64,000 bases of DNA from Streptomyces justiciae (GTDB lineage: Bacteria; Actinomycetota; Actinomycetes; Streptomycetales; Streptomycetaceae). The DNA lies in assembly GCF_015163075.1 (NCBI RefSeq), contig NZ_JADDXU010000031.1:1-64000 (forward strand), read 5' to 3'. Below, in pieces: positions 36,432 to 45,200 of this stretch. Every line of letters starts with the position of its first letter. Position 1 is the stretch's first letter. Under the pieces are notes generated by a model that was not told where the DNA came from, did no database searches, and saw only the letters and a program-made list of their open reading frames with translations. The position numbers and the translations under genes are program-made.

Positions 36432-36850
36432 CACGCTTCACCTGCCTCGCGCTTGACGATCCGGCACTTCATCGGCAGCTTGTGGGCCGCACGGGTCAGC
36501 GCCTCACGGGCGATCTTCTCGTTGGGGTACGACAGCTCGAACATCACGCGTCCGGGCTTGACGTTGGCGATCCACCACTCCGGCGAACCCTTACCGGAAC
36601 CCATGCGGGTCTCGGCAGGCTTCTTGGTGAGGGGACGGTCCGGGTAGATGTTGATCCAGACCTTGCCACCACGCTTGATGTGACGCGTCATGGCGATACG
36701 AGCGGCCTCGATCTGGCGGTTCGTCACATACGCCGGGGTGAGCGCCTGGATGCCGTACTCGCCGAACGCAACCTGCGTGCCGCCCTTGGCAGCGCCGGAG
36801 CGCTTCGGGTGGTGCTGCTTGCGGTGCTTGACCCTACGGGGGATCAGCAT
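36431..36850 (-). CDS. rplP: 50S ribosomal protein L16
   Basis: Late-assembly protein of the A-site region. 139 residues: MLIPRRVKHRKQHHPKRSGA, VAFGEYGIQALTPAYVTNRQIEAARIAMTRHIKRGG, RMGSGKGSPEWWIANVKPGR. Start ATG at 36850, 5 nt after rpsC; the stop overlaps rpmC. Confidence 0.98.
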   Translation of the reverse strand: MLIPRRVKHRKQHHPKRSGAAKGGTQVAFGEYGIQALTPAYVTNRQIEAARIAMTRHIKRGGKVWINIYPDRPLTKKPAETRMGSGKGSPEWWIANVKPGRVMFELSYPNEKIAREALTRAAHKLPMKCRIVKREAGEA

Positions 36851-36855
36851 GTCGG

Positions 36856-37677
36856 TCAGGCCTCCGTTCCGGTGCTCTCAGCCGGAGCGGCGGCGGGAGC
36901 CTCGGCCTTGGGGGCCTCGGCGCCGGCAGCCTGCTGCGGCTTGCGACCGCGCCGCTCGCCACCACGGCCACCACGGGCCGGGCGGTCGGCACCACCACGG
37001 GCCGGGCGGTTACCCGCACGGGCCGCAGCGTTCTCGGCGCGGACCTCGGCGATGTTCTTGACGTCGCCCTTGTAGATCCAGACCTTCACACCGATGCGGC
37101 CGAAGGTCGTCTTGGCCTCGAAGAAGCCGTAGTCCACGTTCGCGCGGAGCGTGTGCAGGGGCACACGGCCCTCGCGGTAGAACTCCGAGCGGGACATCTC
37201 GGCGCCACCGAGGCGGCCACCGCACTGGATCTTGATGCCCTTGGCGCCGGCCTTCATCGCCGACTGCATGCTCTTACGCATGGCGCGGCGGAAGGAGACG
37301 CGGGAGGAGAGCTGCTCGGCAACGGCCTGGGCAACCAGCTGAGCGTCGGTCTCGGGGTTCTTGACCTCGAGGATGTTCAGCTGGACCTGCTTGCCCGTGA
37401 GCTTCTCGAGGTCACCGCGGATGCGGTCGGCCTCGGCGCCACGGCGGCCGATGACGATGCCCGGACGAGCGGTGTGGATGTCCACCCGCACGCGGTCACG
37501 GGTGCGCTCGATCTCCACCTTCGAGATGCCGGCGCGCTCCATGCCGGACGTCATCATCCGACGGATGGCGACGTCTTCCTTGACGTAGTCCTTGTACAGC
37601 TTGTCGGCGTACCACCGGGACTTGAAGTCCGTGGTGACACCGAGCCGGAACCCATGCGGGTTAACCTTCTGGCCCAT
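36856..37677 (-). CDS. rpsC: 30S ribosomal protein S3
   Basis: mRNA-entry protein with helicase function. 273 residues: core MGQKVNPHGFRLGVTTDFKS, the KH domain with VIGRRGAEADRIRGDLEKLTG, and QCGGRLGGAEMSRSEFYREGRVPLHTLRANVDYG. About 60 extra C-terminal residues rich in Arg/Gly then Ala/Glu/Pro (RPARGGADRPARGG ... ESTGTEA) form an actinobacterial low-complexity tail. It overlaps rplV by one base. Confidence 0.97.
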   Translation of the reverse strand: MGQKVNPHGFRLGVTTDFKSRWYADKLYKDYVKEDVAIRRMMTSGMERAGISKVEIERTRDRVRVDIHTARPGIVIGRRGAEADRIRGDLEKLTGKQVQLNILEVKNPETDAQLVAQAVAEQLSSRVSFRRAMRKSMQSAMKAGAKGIKIQCGGRLGGAEMSRSEFYREGRVPLHTLRANVDYGFFEAKTTFGRIGVKVWIYKGDVKNIAEVRAENAAARAGNRPARGGADRPARGGRGGERRGRKPQQAAGAEAPKAEAPAAAPAESTGTEA

Positions 37678-38024
37678 TACCGGGTTCCTTCCTTGCTGCT
37701 GACGACCACGGTGATGTGGCTGGTCCGCTTGCGGATCCGGTAGGCACGGCCCTGGGCGCGCGGACGGAACCGCTTCAGGGTCGGACCCTCGTCGACGTAC
37801 GCCTCGGAGATGAAGAGGCTGTCGGCGTCGGTGTGGTCGTAGTTGTGCGCGGCGTTGGCGATGGCGCTGTCGAGCACCTTGCCGACCGGCACTGAGGCTG
37901 CCTGCGGAGCGAATCGCAGAACAGCCTGAGCCTCCGTGGCATCCATGCCACGGATCAGGTCCACCACGCGGCGGGCCTTCATGGGCGTGACGCGGATGTA
38001 CCGCGCCTGGGCCCTGGCTTCCAT
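37677..38024 (-). CDS. rplV: 50S ribosomal protein L22
   Basis: Lines the exit tunnel; the site of some macrolide-resistance mutations. 115 residues: MEARAQARYIRVTPMKARRVVDLIRG, LDSAIANAAHNYDHTDADSLFISEAYVDEGPTLKRFRPRAQGRAYRIRKRTSHI. ATG at 38024, 44 nt after rpsS; the stop overlaps the rpsC start. Confidence 0.98.
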   Translation of the reverse strand: MEARAQARYIRVTPMKARRVVDLIRGMDATEAQAVLRFAPQAASVPVGKVLDSAIANAAHNYDHTDADSLFISEAYVDEGPTLKRFRPRAQGRAYRIRKRTSHITVVVSSKEGTR

Positions 38025-38068
38025 GGTTGTCCCTCTCAGTTACTTACGTGTCTGAATGCGATCCGCTA

Positions 38069-38350
38069 CTAGCGGCGCTTCGACTTCCGGTCTTCCTTGA
38101 CGTGACCCCGGAAGGTGCGCGTCGGCGAGAACTCGCCGAGCTTGTGGCCGACCATCGACTCGGTGACGAACACCGGGATGTGGGTCTTGCCGTTGTGCAC
38201 CGCGAGCGTGTGGCCGAGCATGGCCGGCACGATCATGGAGCGACGGGACCAGGTCTTGATGACGTTCTTGGTGCCGGCTTCGTTCTGGGCGTCCACCTTC
38301 TTGATCAGGTGGTCGTCGACGAAGGGCCCCTTCTTGAGACTGCGCGGCAT
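38069..38350 (-). CDS. rpsS: 30S ribosomal protein S19
   Basis: Head protein that binds 16S rRNA with S13. 93 residues: MPRSLKKGPFVDDHLIKKVD, TWSRRSMIVPAMLGHTLAVHNGKTHIPVFVTESMVGHKLGEFSPTRTFRGH. ATG at 38350, 12 nt after rplB, in the normal rplB-rpsS-rplV order. Confidence 0.98.
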   Translation of the reverse strand: MPRSLKKGPFVDDHLIKKVDAQNEAGTKNVIKTWSRRSMIVPAMLGHTLAVHNGKTHIPVFVTESMVGHKLGEFSPTRTFRGHVKEDRKSKRR

Positions 38351-38362
38351 CTAAACCCGCTC

Positions 38363-39199
38363 CTAGCGCTTCTTGTTCGTCTTGCGGCGGCGGACGATGT
38401 ACTTGTTCGAAGCCTTCTTCGGCGAACGAGTACGACCCTCCTTCTGACCCCACGGGGAGACCGGGTGGCGACCACCGGAGGTCTTGCCCTCACCACCACC
38501 GTGCGGGTGGTCGACCGGGTTCATCGCGACACCACGGACGGTCGGGCGAACGCCCAGCCAGCGCTTGCGGCCGGCCTTACCCCAGTTGATGTTGCTCTGC
38601 TCGGCGTTGCCGACCTCGCCGACGGTGGCGCGGCAGCGCACGTCGACCAGGCGGATCTCACCGGAAGGCATGCGGAGGTGAGCCATCTGGCCCTCCTTCG
38701 CGAGCAGCTGCACGGAGGCACCGGCGGAGCGGGCGAACTTGGCGCCGCCACCGGGACGGAGCTCGATCGCGTGGATCGTGGTACCGACCGGGATGTTGCG
38801 GAGCGCCAGGTTGTTGCCCGGCTTGATGTCGGCCCCGGGACCGTTCTCGACGCGGTCACCCTGCTGCAGGTTGCGCGGGGCGAGGATGTAGCGCTTCTCG
38901 CCGTCGGCGTAGTGCAGCAGCGCGATGCGCGCGGTGCGGTTGGGGTCGTACTCGATGTGCGCGACCTTCGCCGGCACGCCGTCCTTGTCGTGACGACGGA
39001 AGTCGATCACTCGGTAGGCGCGCTTGTGTCCGCCACCCTGGTGGCGAACGGTCACACGACCGGCGTTGTTACGGCCGCCCTTGCTGTGCAGCGGGCGGAC
39101 CAGCGACTTCTCCGGCGTGGACCGCGTGACCTCGACGAAGTCGGCGACGCTGGAACCACGACGGCCCGGCGTAGTCGGCTTGTACTTGCGGATTCCCAT
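38363..39199 (-). CDS. rplB: 50S ribosomal protein L2
   Basis: Large-subunit core protein required for subunit association and peptidyl transfer. 278 residues: MGIRKYKPTTPGRRGSSVAD, GRVTVRHQGGGHKRAYRVIDFRR, and the signature MNPVDHPHGGGEGKTSGGRHPVSPWG with the functionally important His. ATG at 39199, 40 nt after rplW. Confidence 0.98.
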   Translation of the reverse strand: MGIRKYKPTTPGRRGSSVADFVEVTRSTPEKSLVRPLHSKGGRNNAGRVTVRHQGGGHKRAYRVIDFRRHDKDGVPAKVAHIEYDPNRTARIALLHYADGEKRYILAPRNLQQGDRVENGPGADIKPGNNLALRNIPVGTTIHAIELRPGGGAKFARSAGASVQLLAKEGQMAHLRMPSGEIRLVDVRCRATVGEVGNAEQSNINWGKAGRKRWLGVRPTVRGVAMNPVDHPHGGGEGKTSGGRHPVSPWGQKEGRTRSPKKASNKYIVRRRKTNKKR

Positions 39200-39239
39200 T
39201 TCTCAGTCCTCGTCCGATATCGGACGATCCGGACCGCCC

Positions 39240-39659
39240 TTAGGCGGTCGGACCGCCGAAGATGTCGATACGGTCGCCCTCGGCGAGGGTCACGATCGCG
39301 CGCTTGGTGGCCGCACGCTGGCCGAAGCCGGTGCGGGTCCGCTTGCGCTTGCCCTGACGGTTGATCGTGTTGACCCCGGTGACCTTGACCGAGAAGACCG
39401 CCTGGACGGCCTGCTTGATCTGGGTCTTGTTGGCGTTCGGGTCGACGATGAACGTGTACTTGTTCTCGTCCAGGAGCGCGTAGCTCTTCTCCGACACGAC
39501 CGGCTTCAGCAGCACGTCACGGGGGTCCGTGTACGCCTTGCTGGGCGCGGTGATGACGGTGTTCTTGCCCTCGGCGGCGTGGCGGCGGGCCTTGGCGACG
39601 CGCGCGGCCTTGGCCTTCTTCGCGGCCTTGGAGGCAATCGCGGGGTGACGGATGGCCAT
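39240..39659 (-). CDS. rplW: 50S ribosomal protein L23
   Basis: Exit-tunnel protein and docking site for trigger factor and SRP. 139 residues, with an Ala/Lys-rich N-terminal extension of ~40 residues (MAIRHPAIASKAAKKAKAAR) before the core DPRDVLLKPVVSEKSYALLDENKYTFIVDPNANKTQIKQAVQ. Its ATG overlaps the rplD stop by one base. Confidence 0.97.
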   Translation of the reverse strand: MAIRHPAIASKAAKKAKAARVAKARRHAAEGKNTVITAPSKAYTDPRDVLLKPVVSEKSYALLDENKYTFIVDPNANKTQIKQAVQAVFSVKVTGVNTINRQGKRKRTRTGFGQRAATKRAIVTLAEGDRIDIFGGPTA

Positions 39660-40315
39660 CAGACCTCAGTCCCTTCGGTGTCGTTGGCCTTCGGGCCGGC
39701 GACGAAGGACTCGAGAGCGGCCTGGGTGAAGACCACGTCGTCCGAGACGATCACGTCGTACGTGTTCAGCTGGCCCGGCTCCAGGATGTGCACCTGGGGC
39801 AGGTTGCGGGCGGACAGCCACGCGGCCTCGTCGGCGCGGTCGACGACCAGGAGCAGGTTCTTGCGCTCCGAGATCTTGCCGAACAGCGTCTTGGCGGCCT
39901 TGGTGGAGGGGGTCTCGCCCTCGATCACGCCGGTGACGACGTGGATGCGGTTGTTGCGGGCCCGGTCGGTGAGGGCGTGACGCAGCGCGGCAGCCTTCAT
40001 CTTCTTCGGGGTCCGCTGCGAGTAGTCACGCGGCACGGGACCGTGCACGACGCCACCACCGGCGAACTGAGGGGCGCGGGTAGAGCCCTGGCGCGCACGG
40101 CCGGTGCCCTTCTGACGGTAAGGCTTCTTACCGCCACCACGAACCTCGCCGCGGGTCTTGGTCTTGTGGGTGCCCTGGCGGGCAGCCGCGTTCTGCGCAA
40201 CGACGACCTGGTGGATCAGCGGGATGCTGACCTTCTCCACGCCGAAGATCTCCGCGGGGAGTTCGACGCTACCGGTCTTCTCGCCGGCAGGCGAAAGGAT
40301 GTCAACAGTGCTCAT
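39659..40315 (-). CDS. rplD: 50S ribosomal protein L4
   Basis: Tunnel-lining protein; in E. coli it represses the S10 operon by attenuation. 218 residues with the tunnel loop KTRGEVRGGGKKPYRQKGTGRARQGSTRAPQFAGGGVVHGP and the C-terminal LPQVHILEPGQLNTYDVIVSDDVVFTQAALESF. ATG at 40315, 8 nt after rplC. Whether it controls this operon is unknown. Confidence 0.97.
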   Translation of the reverse strand: MSTVDILSPAGEKTGSVELPAEIFGVEKVSIPLIHQVVVAQNAAARQGTHKTKTRGEVRGGGKKPYRQKGTGRARQGSTRAPQFAGGGVVHGPVPRDYSQRTPKKMKAAALRHALTDRARNNRIHVVTGVIEGETPSTKAAKTLFGKISERKNLLLVVDRADEAAWLSARNLPQVHILEPGQLNTYDVIVSDDVVFTQAALESFVAGPKANDTEGTEV

Positions 40316-40323
40316 CGGTTACC

Positions 40324-40968
40324 TCAGGCCCCCTTGGCCGCGGTGCGGACCAGGACGAGGCCGCCGTTCGGACCGGGAACCGCGCCCTTGATGAGCAGCA
40401 GACCCTTCTCCGCGTCAACGGCGTGGACGGTCAGGTTCTGGGTGGTGACCCGCTCGTTGCCCATGCGACCCGCCATGCGGAGGCCCTTGAACACACGGCC
40501 CGGGGTGGCGCAGCCACCGATGGAGCCGGGAGAGCGGTGCTTGCGCTGGGTGCCGTGTCCGGCGCCGAGGCCCTTGAAGTTGTGACGCTTCATGACACCG
40601 GCGAAGCCCTTGCCCTTGCTCTTGCCGGTCACGTCGACCTTCACGCCGGCCTCGAACACCTCAGCGGTGATCTCCTGGCCCAGCGTGTACTCGGAGGCGT
40701 CCGCGGTGCGGATCTCGACGAGGTGGCGACGGGGGGTGACGTCGGCCTTGGCGAAGTGGCCCTTGAGGGGCTTGTTCACCTTGCGCGGGTCGATCTCGCC
40801 GAAGGCGATCTGGACCGACTCGTAGCCGTCGGCGTCGTTCGTACGGACCTGGGTGACGACGTTCGGGCCGGCCTTGACGACGGTGACCGGAACAACACGG
40901 TTGTTCTCGTCCCACACCTGCGTCATGCCGAGCTTCTCGCCCAGGATGCCCTTGATCTGCTTAGCCAT
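40324..40968 (-). CDS. rplC: 50S ribosomal protein L3
   Basis: Early-assembly protein near the peptidyl transferase centre. 214 residues: MAKQIKGILGEKLGMTQVWD, GKSKGKGFAGVMKRHNFKGLGAGHGTQRKHRSPGSIGGCATPGRVFKGLRMAG. ATG at 40968, 17 nt after rpsJ; second gene of the S10 operon. Confidence 0.98.
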   Translation of the reverse strand: MAKQIKGILGEKLGMTQVWDENNRVVPVTVVKAGPNVVTQVRTNDADGYESVQIAFGEIDPRKVNKPLKGHFAKADVTPRRHLVEIRTADASEYTLGQEITAEVFEAGVKVDVTGKSKGKGFAGVMKRHNFKGLGAGHGTQRKHRSPGSIGGCATPGRVFKGLRMAGRMGNERVTTQNLTVHAVDAEKGLLLIKGAVPGPNGGLVLVRTAAKGA

Positions 40969-40985
40969 TCTCAGCTCACCGACCC

Positions 40986-41294
40986 TCAGAGCTTGATCTC
41001 GATGTCGACACCGGCCGGGAGGTCGAGTCGCATCAGAGAGTCAACGGTCTTGGGGGTGGGGTCGAGAATGTCGATCAGGCGCTTGTGCGTGCGCATCTCG
41101 AAGTGCTCGCGCGAGTCCTTGTACTTGTGCGGCGACTTGATGACGCAGTACACGTTCTTCTCAGTGGGCAGCGGCACCGGGCCCGCGACCGACGCACCAG
41201 TGCGGGTCACCGTCTCGACGATCTTCTTCGCCGAGGAGTCGATGACCTCGTGGTCGTAGGCCTTGAGCCGGATGCGGATCTTCTGTCCCGCCAT
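40986..41294 (-). CDS. rpsJ: 30S ribosomal protein S10
   Basis: Head protein of the 30S subunit and, in many bacteria, the NusE antitermination factor. 102 residues: MAGQKIRIRLKAYDHEVIDSS, VAGPVPLPTEKNVYCVIKSPHKYKDSREHFEMRTHKRLIDI, ending LPAGVDIEIKL. First gene of the S10 operon; ATG at 41294, with a long leader and predicted promoter at 41642-41669. Confidence 0.98.
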   Translation of the reverse strand: MAGQKIRIRLKAYDHEVIDSSAKKIVETVTRTGASVAGPVPLPTEKNVYCVIKSPHKYKDSREHFEMRTHKRLIDILDPTPKTVDSLMRLDLPAGVDIEIKL

Positions 41295-41354
41295 GGCTAC
41301 TCAGTAGTCCTTTGTCTCGTAACGCTCTGGAACCCGGTGTTCCTGACCCTCGCT

Positions 41355-41379
41355 CCGACCCACGCGGTCGGGCGTGTCG
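41355..41379 (-). promoter_or_regulatory. Leader hairpin element, S10 copy
   Basis: CCGACC-CACGC-GGTCGG followed by GCGTGTCG, a 6-bp stem with a 5-nt loop, 61 nt before the rpsJ start. It matches 55389-55413 in the str leader at 24 of 25 bases. Both copies are followed a short distance downstream by GTTCCAG. Function is unknown; possibly coordinate regulation. Confidence 0.7.
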
Positions 41380-41641
41380 CGCTTTCGCTGACACAGATGT
41401 CCCTTGTTCGAACATCCCTTGCCTGAGAAAGAGAATCACCGGGTGCCTGGCCGGTGCCGCACCTTGCTTCCCGAAAGATTCCCGTACGTCCGCCCCAGCG
41501 CTGCCGTGTGGCAGTTAGGGCGACGAGTACTGTGGGACTCGCTTCCGGTCCTCCCGGCGGGAGGCGCGCAGCATCAACACTCGACCGAGCAACTCCGACA
41601 GTCTGCCATATGGGGCGGGGGCTCCGCCAATCGAGCCGGAG

Positions 41642-41669
41642 AGAATACCCCGGGAGTGACGCAGGTCAA
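41642..41669 (-). promoter_or_regulatory. Predicted S10 operon promoter
   Basis: Minus strand TTGACC (41664-41669), 16-nt spacer and TATTCT (41642-41647), close to the principal sigma consensus. Transcription would start about 340 nt upstream of rpsJ, giving a long structured leader. Confidence 0.65.
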
Positions 41670-41732
41670 ACAAGGGTGCTCACCGCGAGCGGCCACACAG
41701 GACCGGAAACAGCCCAGTGGACCGTGCTGCCG

Positions 41733-42209
41733 TCAGAAGGCCGGGTTCTCGTGGGAGACGAGGGCGGCCGTGAAATAGAGGGGAAGGCCGTCCTCCGGGT
41801 CCACCGGTACCTCCTGCGAGGTCTCGCGACTGAAGACGATCGTCAGGTCCCGCACCACCGGCTCCTCCGGACGGGAGTCATCGATCTCGTAGCCGGCGGC
41901 GGAGAAGATCTTCAGCAGCTCACGCGCCGGGGTCCGGAAGACGTCGTTGCCCCGCCACAGGACCCGCACGTCCGATTCCTCTTCTTCGGGGGCGGAGACA
42001 TCCACGGCATTGACCGTCTCCTGGTCCCGGAGAATCACAATGACGTCGAAGCCGTCACCCATGGCCTGGATCTTGACGGTGGGGTTGTGCTCAAGAGGAC
42101 CCACCACACGAACCTCACCCCAGGATGACGCGGCCTGCACAGCCTCCTCGAAGGGCATTCCCATGCGCACCGGCAGAACACCGTTCGGCGGGTCCAGGAT
42201 GATCTCCAT
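41733..42209 (-). CDS. Predicted immunity protein of the Rhs/YD toxin
   Basis: A 158-residue acidic soluble protein with no signal peptide: MEIILDPPNGVLPVRMGMPF, VRVVGPLEHNPTVKIQAMGDGFDVIVIL, and the end YFTAALVSHENPAF. It starts 10 nt after the stop of the toxin gene on the same strand, the standard place for a cognate immunity gene. Immunity function is inferred from that position. A degraded relative lies on the other side of the toxin gene (46846-47016). I do not recognise a named immunity family. Confidence 0.75.
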   Translation of the reverse strand: MEIILDPPNGVLPVRMGMPFEEAVQAASSWGEVRVVGPLEHNPTVKIQAMGDGFDVIVILRDQETVNAVDVSAPEEEESDVRVLWRGNDVFRTPARELLKIFSAAGYEIDDSRPEEPVVRDLTIVFSRETSQEVPVDPEDGLPLYFTAALVSHENPAF

Positions 42210-42219
42210 GCCGTCTGCC

Positions 42220-45200
42220 TCACTTCAGTAGGTCGTAGTTGATCGTCCAGCCGTTGTCGGTCAGCATTTTCTGCAACCCGGGGTTGTCCTTCATGCTGGC
42301 GACCATGTCGGCTATGTGCTGGTCGTACTTGTCGCCGAACAGGCCTCGAATATCGTCGATGTCCATCTTCATCGCCTCGTCGAACTTCCCCTGATCTATC
42401 AGGTCACGTTGGGCGTTACGCCAGGGGGTCGCCGAGTATCCACGTGAGTCCGTGCTGGAGACGAGCCGGTGATCGCGCCTTTCCATACGGATGGCGGGTC
42501 CCATCCAGTCGGTGAGACTCAGATGGGAATAGGCGGCCTTGGCCGGTATGTGGTTGATTTCGTTGCCCTTGCGTGCGGGCGAGAGCCTTCCGTACCAGCC
42601 GCCCAGGTCTGTACAGACAAGCCCGAGCGGATCGCTCCAGGTGAGGGGATTCGGGACGTAGGCGTAGTTGTTGGGAGCCGCGTCCAGGCCGAGGGGATCC
42701 GGTGAGATGTAGCGCGCGTTCTCCGCGTCGTAGTAGCGCCGGACGTTGTAGTCGAGTCCAGACTCCGGGTCGCGGTACTGGCCGGGAAAGCCCAGTGGAC
42801 AATGTGCTTGCTCATCTGCGACGTCGAGGGGAAGTCCCCAGATCGACGCATGGCGGCTCCAGCGAATCCTCCCCTCCTCGTCGATGAGTTCTGTTGGTGT
42901 CCCGATCAGATCGGTGATGATCGCGTAGAAGCGGGTGTCGAACTCCTCCTGGCCCTCCGCGATGTGGTCGGACGCGGCACGCGCTGTCTCCGTCTGAGCC
43001 AGCGGCCGATGTTCTCCCGGCTGCCAGTGCCATGTGGTCGTCTTCAGGGCACCGTCGCCGCACGTCTGGATCTGCTCGGCAAGGCGGGTGCCCTCCCAAA
43101 CGAAGTCGGTCTGTTCGGCGACCGCGCCGTCCTCTGTCAGTCGTTGTTTGGCAATGCGACGACCGTGCGGGTCGTACAGGTAGTGCCAGCGAGAACCATC
43201 GGGAGTGATCACCTCGGTGAGGCAGTCCAGGGCATCCCAGCGGTACCGCCACACCCGCTTTCCACCCGACAGCAGACGCCGCGTCACAGACACGACCCGT
43301 CCCTGACCGTCGTATTCGTAGCGGGTGCGGTCCAGTCGGCGCAGCAATGCCCCCTCGTATTCCCGGTTCCCGGAGACACCGGCCGCCTCGCCGGGCTCCG
43401 GGACTACTTGGCTGTTCACCAGGTTTCCGGAGCTGTCGTAGGTGTAGGTCTCCTGCCGGTCCGCGGTGCGGGCAGCGAGGATCCGGCCAACGGAGTCGAG
43501 AGTGAGCCGGTGAGATCCCTGCACGTTGTCGTCAATGGCTGTCAGGAAGTTGTCCGGGCGATAACCGTATGTGCGTCGCCAGATGTCGCTTCCCGATCGT
43601 GCGGAACGCAGCGCCAGCCCTGTGGTGCGGCCGACGGCATCCCAGCTCTGGTCGAGTACCGAGCCGGCCGCCAGGGTGCGCTGGACCTCCCGGCCCACGG
43701 CGTCGTAGGCGAGGCGAACACTGGTGCCCGCCGCGTGCAGTGCCGTCAGTCTGTGCTCCGCGTCGTACTCCCAATGCGTGGTGACCCCCATGGGAGTACG
43801 ACGACGGGTGCGGCGCCCCATGAGGTCGTAATCGAGTTCCAGCGCGCGTCCGTTGCAGGTCTCGCGGACAACAGCGCCGAGTACGTCTCGCTCATAGGTG
43901 ATCACGGCGGACGGGCTCGCTGCCTCCAGCAGTCGGCCGGCGCCGTCATACCGGTAGTGGGACACTCCGTCGTCGGTGGCCCGGGTGCGGAGATTGCCGC
44001 GCGGGTCGAAAGTGCAGACCACTCTCTGGCCGGCCCCGTTGAGACGTTCGATGGGCTGCCCCGCCGCGTCGTAGCAGTACTTCGTCTCCCTGCCGCTGAA
44101 GTCGCACTCGCCGAGCAGGTTGCCGACGGCGTCGTAGCTGTACGACCATGTCTGCCCCAACGCGTTGGTGACAGATGTGAGCCGCAGCTCCGTGTCGTAT
44201 GTGTATGTGAGGCGGGACCCGTCCGACTGGGTCACAGCGATGGGCAGTCCGAAAGGGCCTTGTTCGTAGCGGGTGAGCGCTCCTGTCGCGCTCTCGAAAG
44301 CCACCGGGTTGCCGGCTGCGTCCAGCCGCCAGCGTTCGGTCGCCCCGTCCGGCCGCGACCGCGCCAGCAATCGACCCTCCACCGTCCACACGAATCTCGT
44401 GACGGCTTCGATGGCGTCCGCGACGGCCACCACCTGCCCCAGGGGGTTGCGACGATAGCTGGTGGTGTGGCCCAGGGAATCGGTGATCGAGACCGGGAGA
44501 CCGACGGGATCGTTCTCGATGTGGCGAGAGTTTCCCAACGGATCGACGACCCGGGACCTCGCTCCCGTCTCGTCGTAGACGTAGCGCGTCGTACCTCCGA
44601 CCGGATTCTCCGAGCTTGTGAGACGCCCACGCTCATCGTAGGTGTGCTGCCACCGTGCGCCATCGGCCTCGATGACTGTCACGGGCAGATGGGAGTCGTT
44701 GTACTCGGCACGCACGCTCGAACCGTCTGGGAGATGCAGTTCGACGAGATCGCCGCGATCGTCGTAGCTGTAGCGGGTGGTACGGCCCAACGGATCGGTC
44801 TCACACAGCAGACGGTCGTACCGGTCCCACTCACGAACCGTGGTCGAACCCAGCGGATTGATTTCGCGGACCACTTGGAAATGGTCGTTCATCTCGTACG
44901 TCGTGACATGACCGAGCGAATCGCTGTACTTCGTACGCCTATTCGCCTCGTCGTACGTGAAGTCACCGTTCATCAGGCCGCCCGGCCCGCGCGTCCGGAC
45001 ACAGCGTCCTTCGGCGTCGTATGCGTAACGGAAGATCGTTCCGATCCGGTCTTCCCAACTGCTGATGCGGCCCCGCTCGTCGTAGAAGAGCTTCTCGGAG
45101 TTGCCAGAGGTGTCGGAGACGCTTGTCAGCTGTCCCGTTGCGTCGTACCCGTATCGCCTCAGCACCGGCGCGGCAGGATCATTGGCAAGGACGACCCCTG

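Larger units (their letters stand above)
41295..41732 (-). promoter_or_regulatory. S10 operon leader and promoter region
   Basis: A 438-nt gene-free stretch. From the rpsJ side it holds a 25-nt leader element shared with the str operon (41355-41379), about 260 nt of leader without a convincing ORF, and a predicted promoter: TTGACC (41664-41669), 16-nt spacer, TATTCT (41642-41647). Nothing else was recognised up to the immunity gene end at 41733. Confidence 0.65.
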
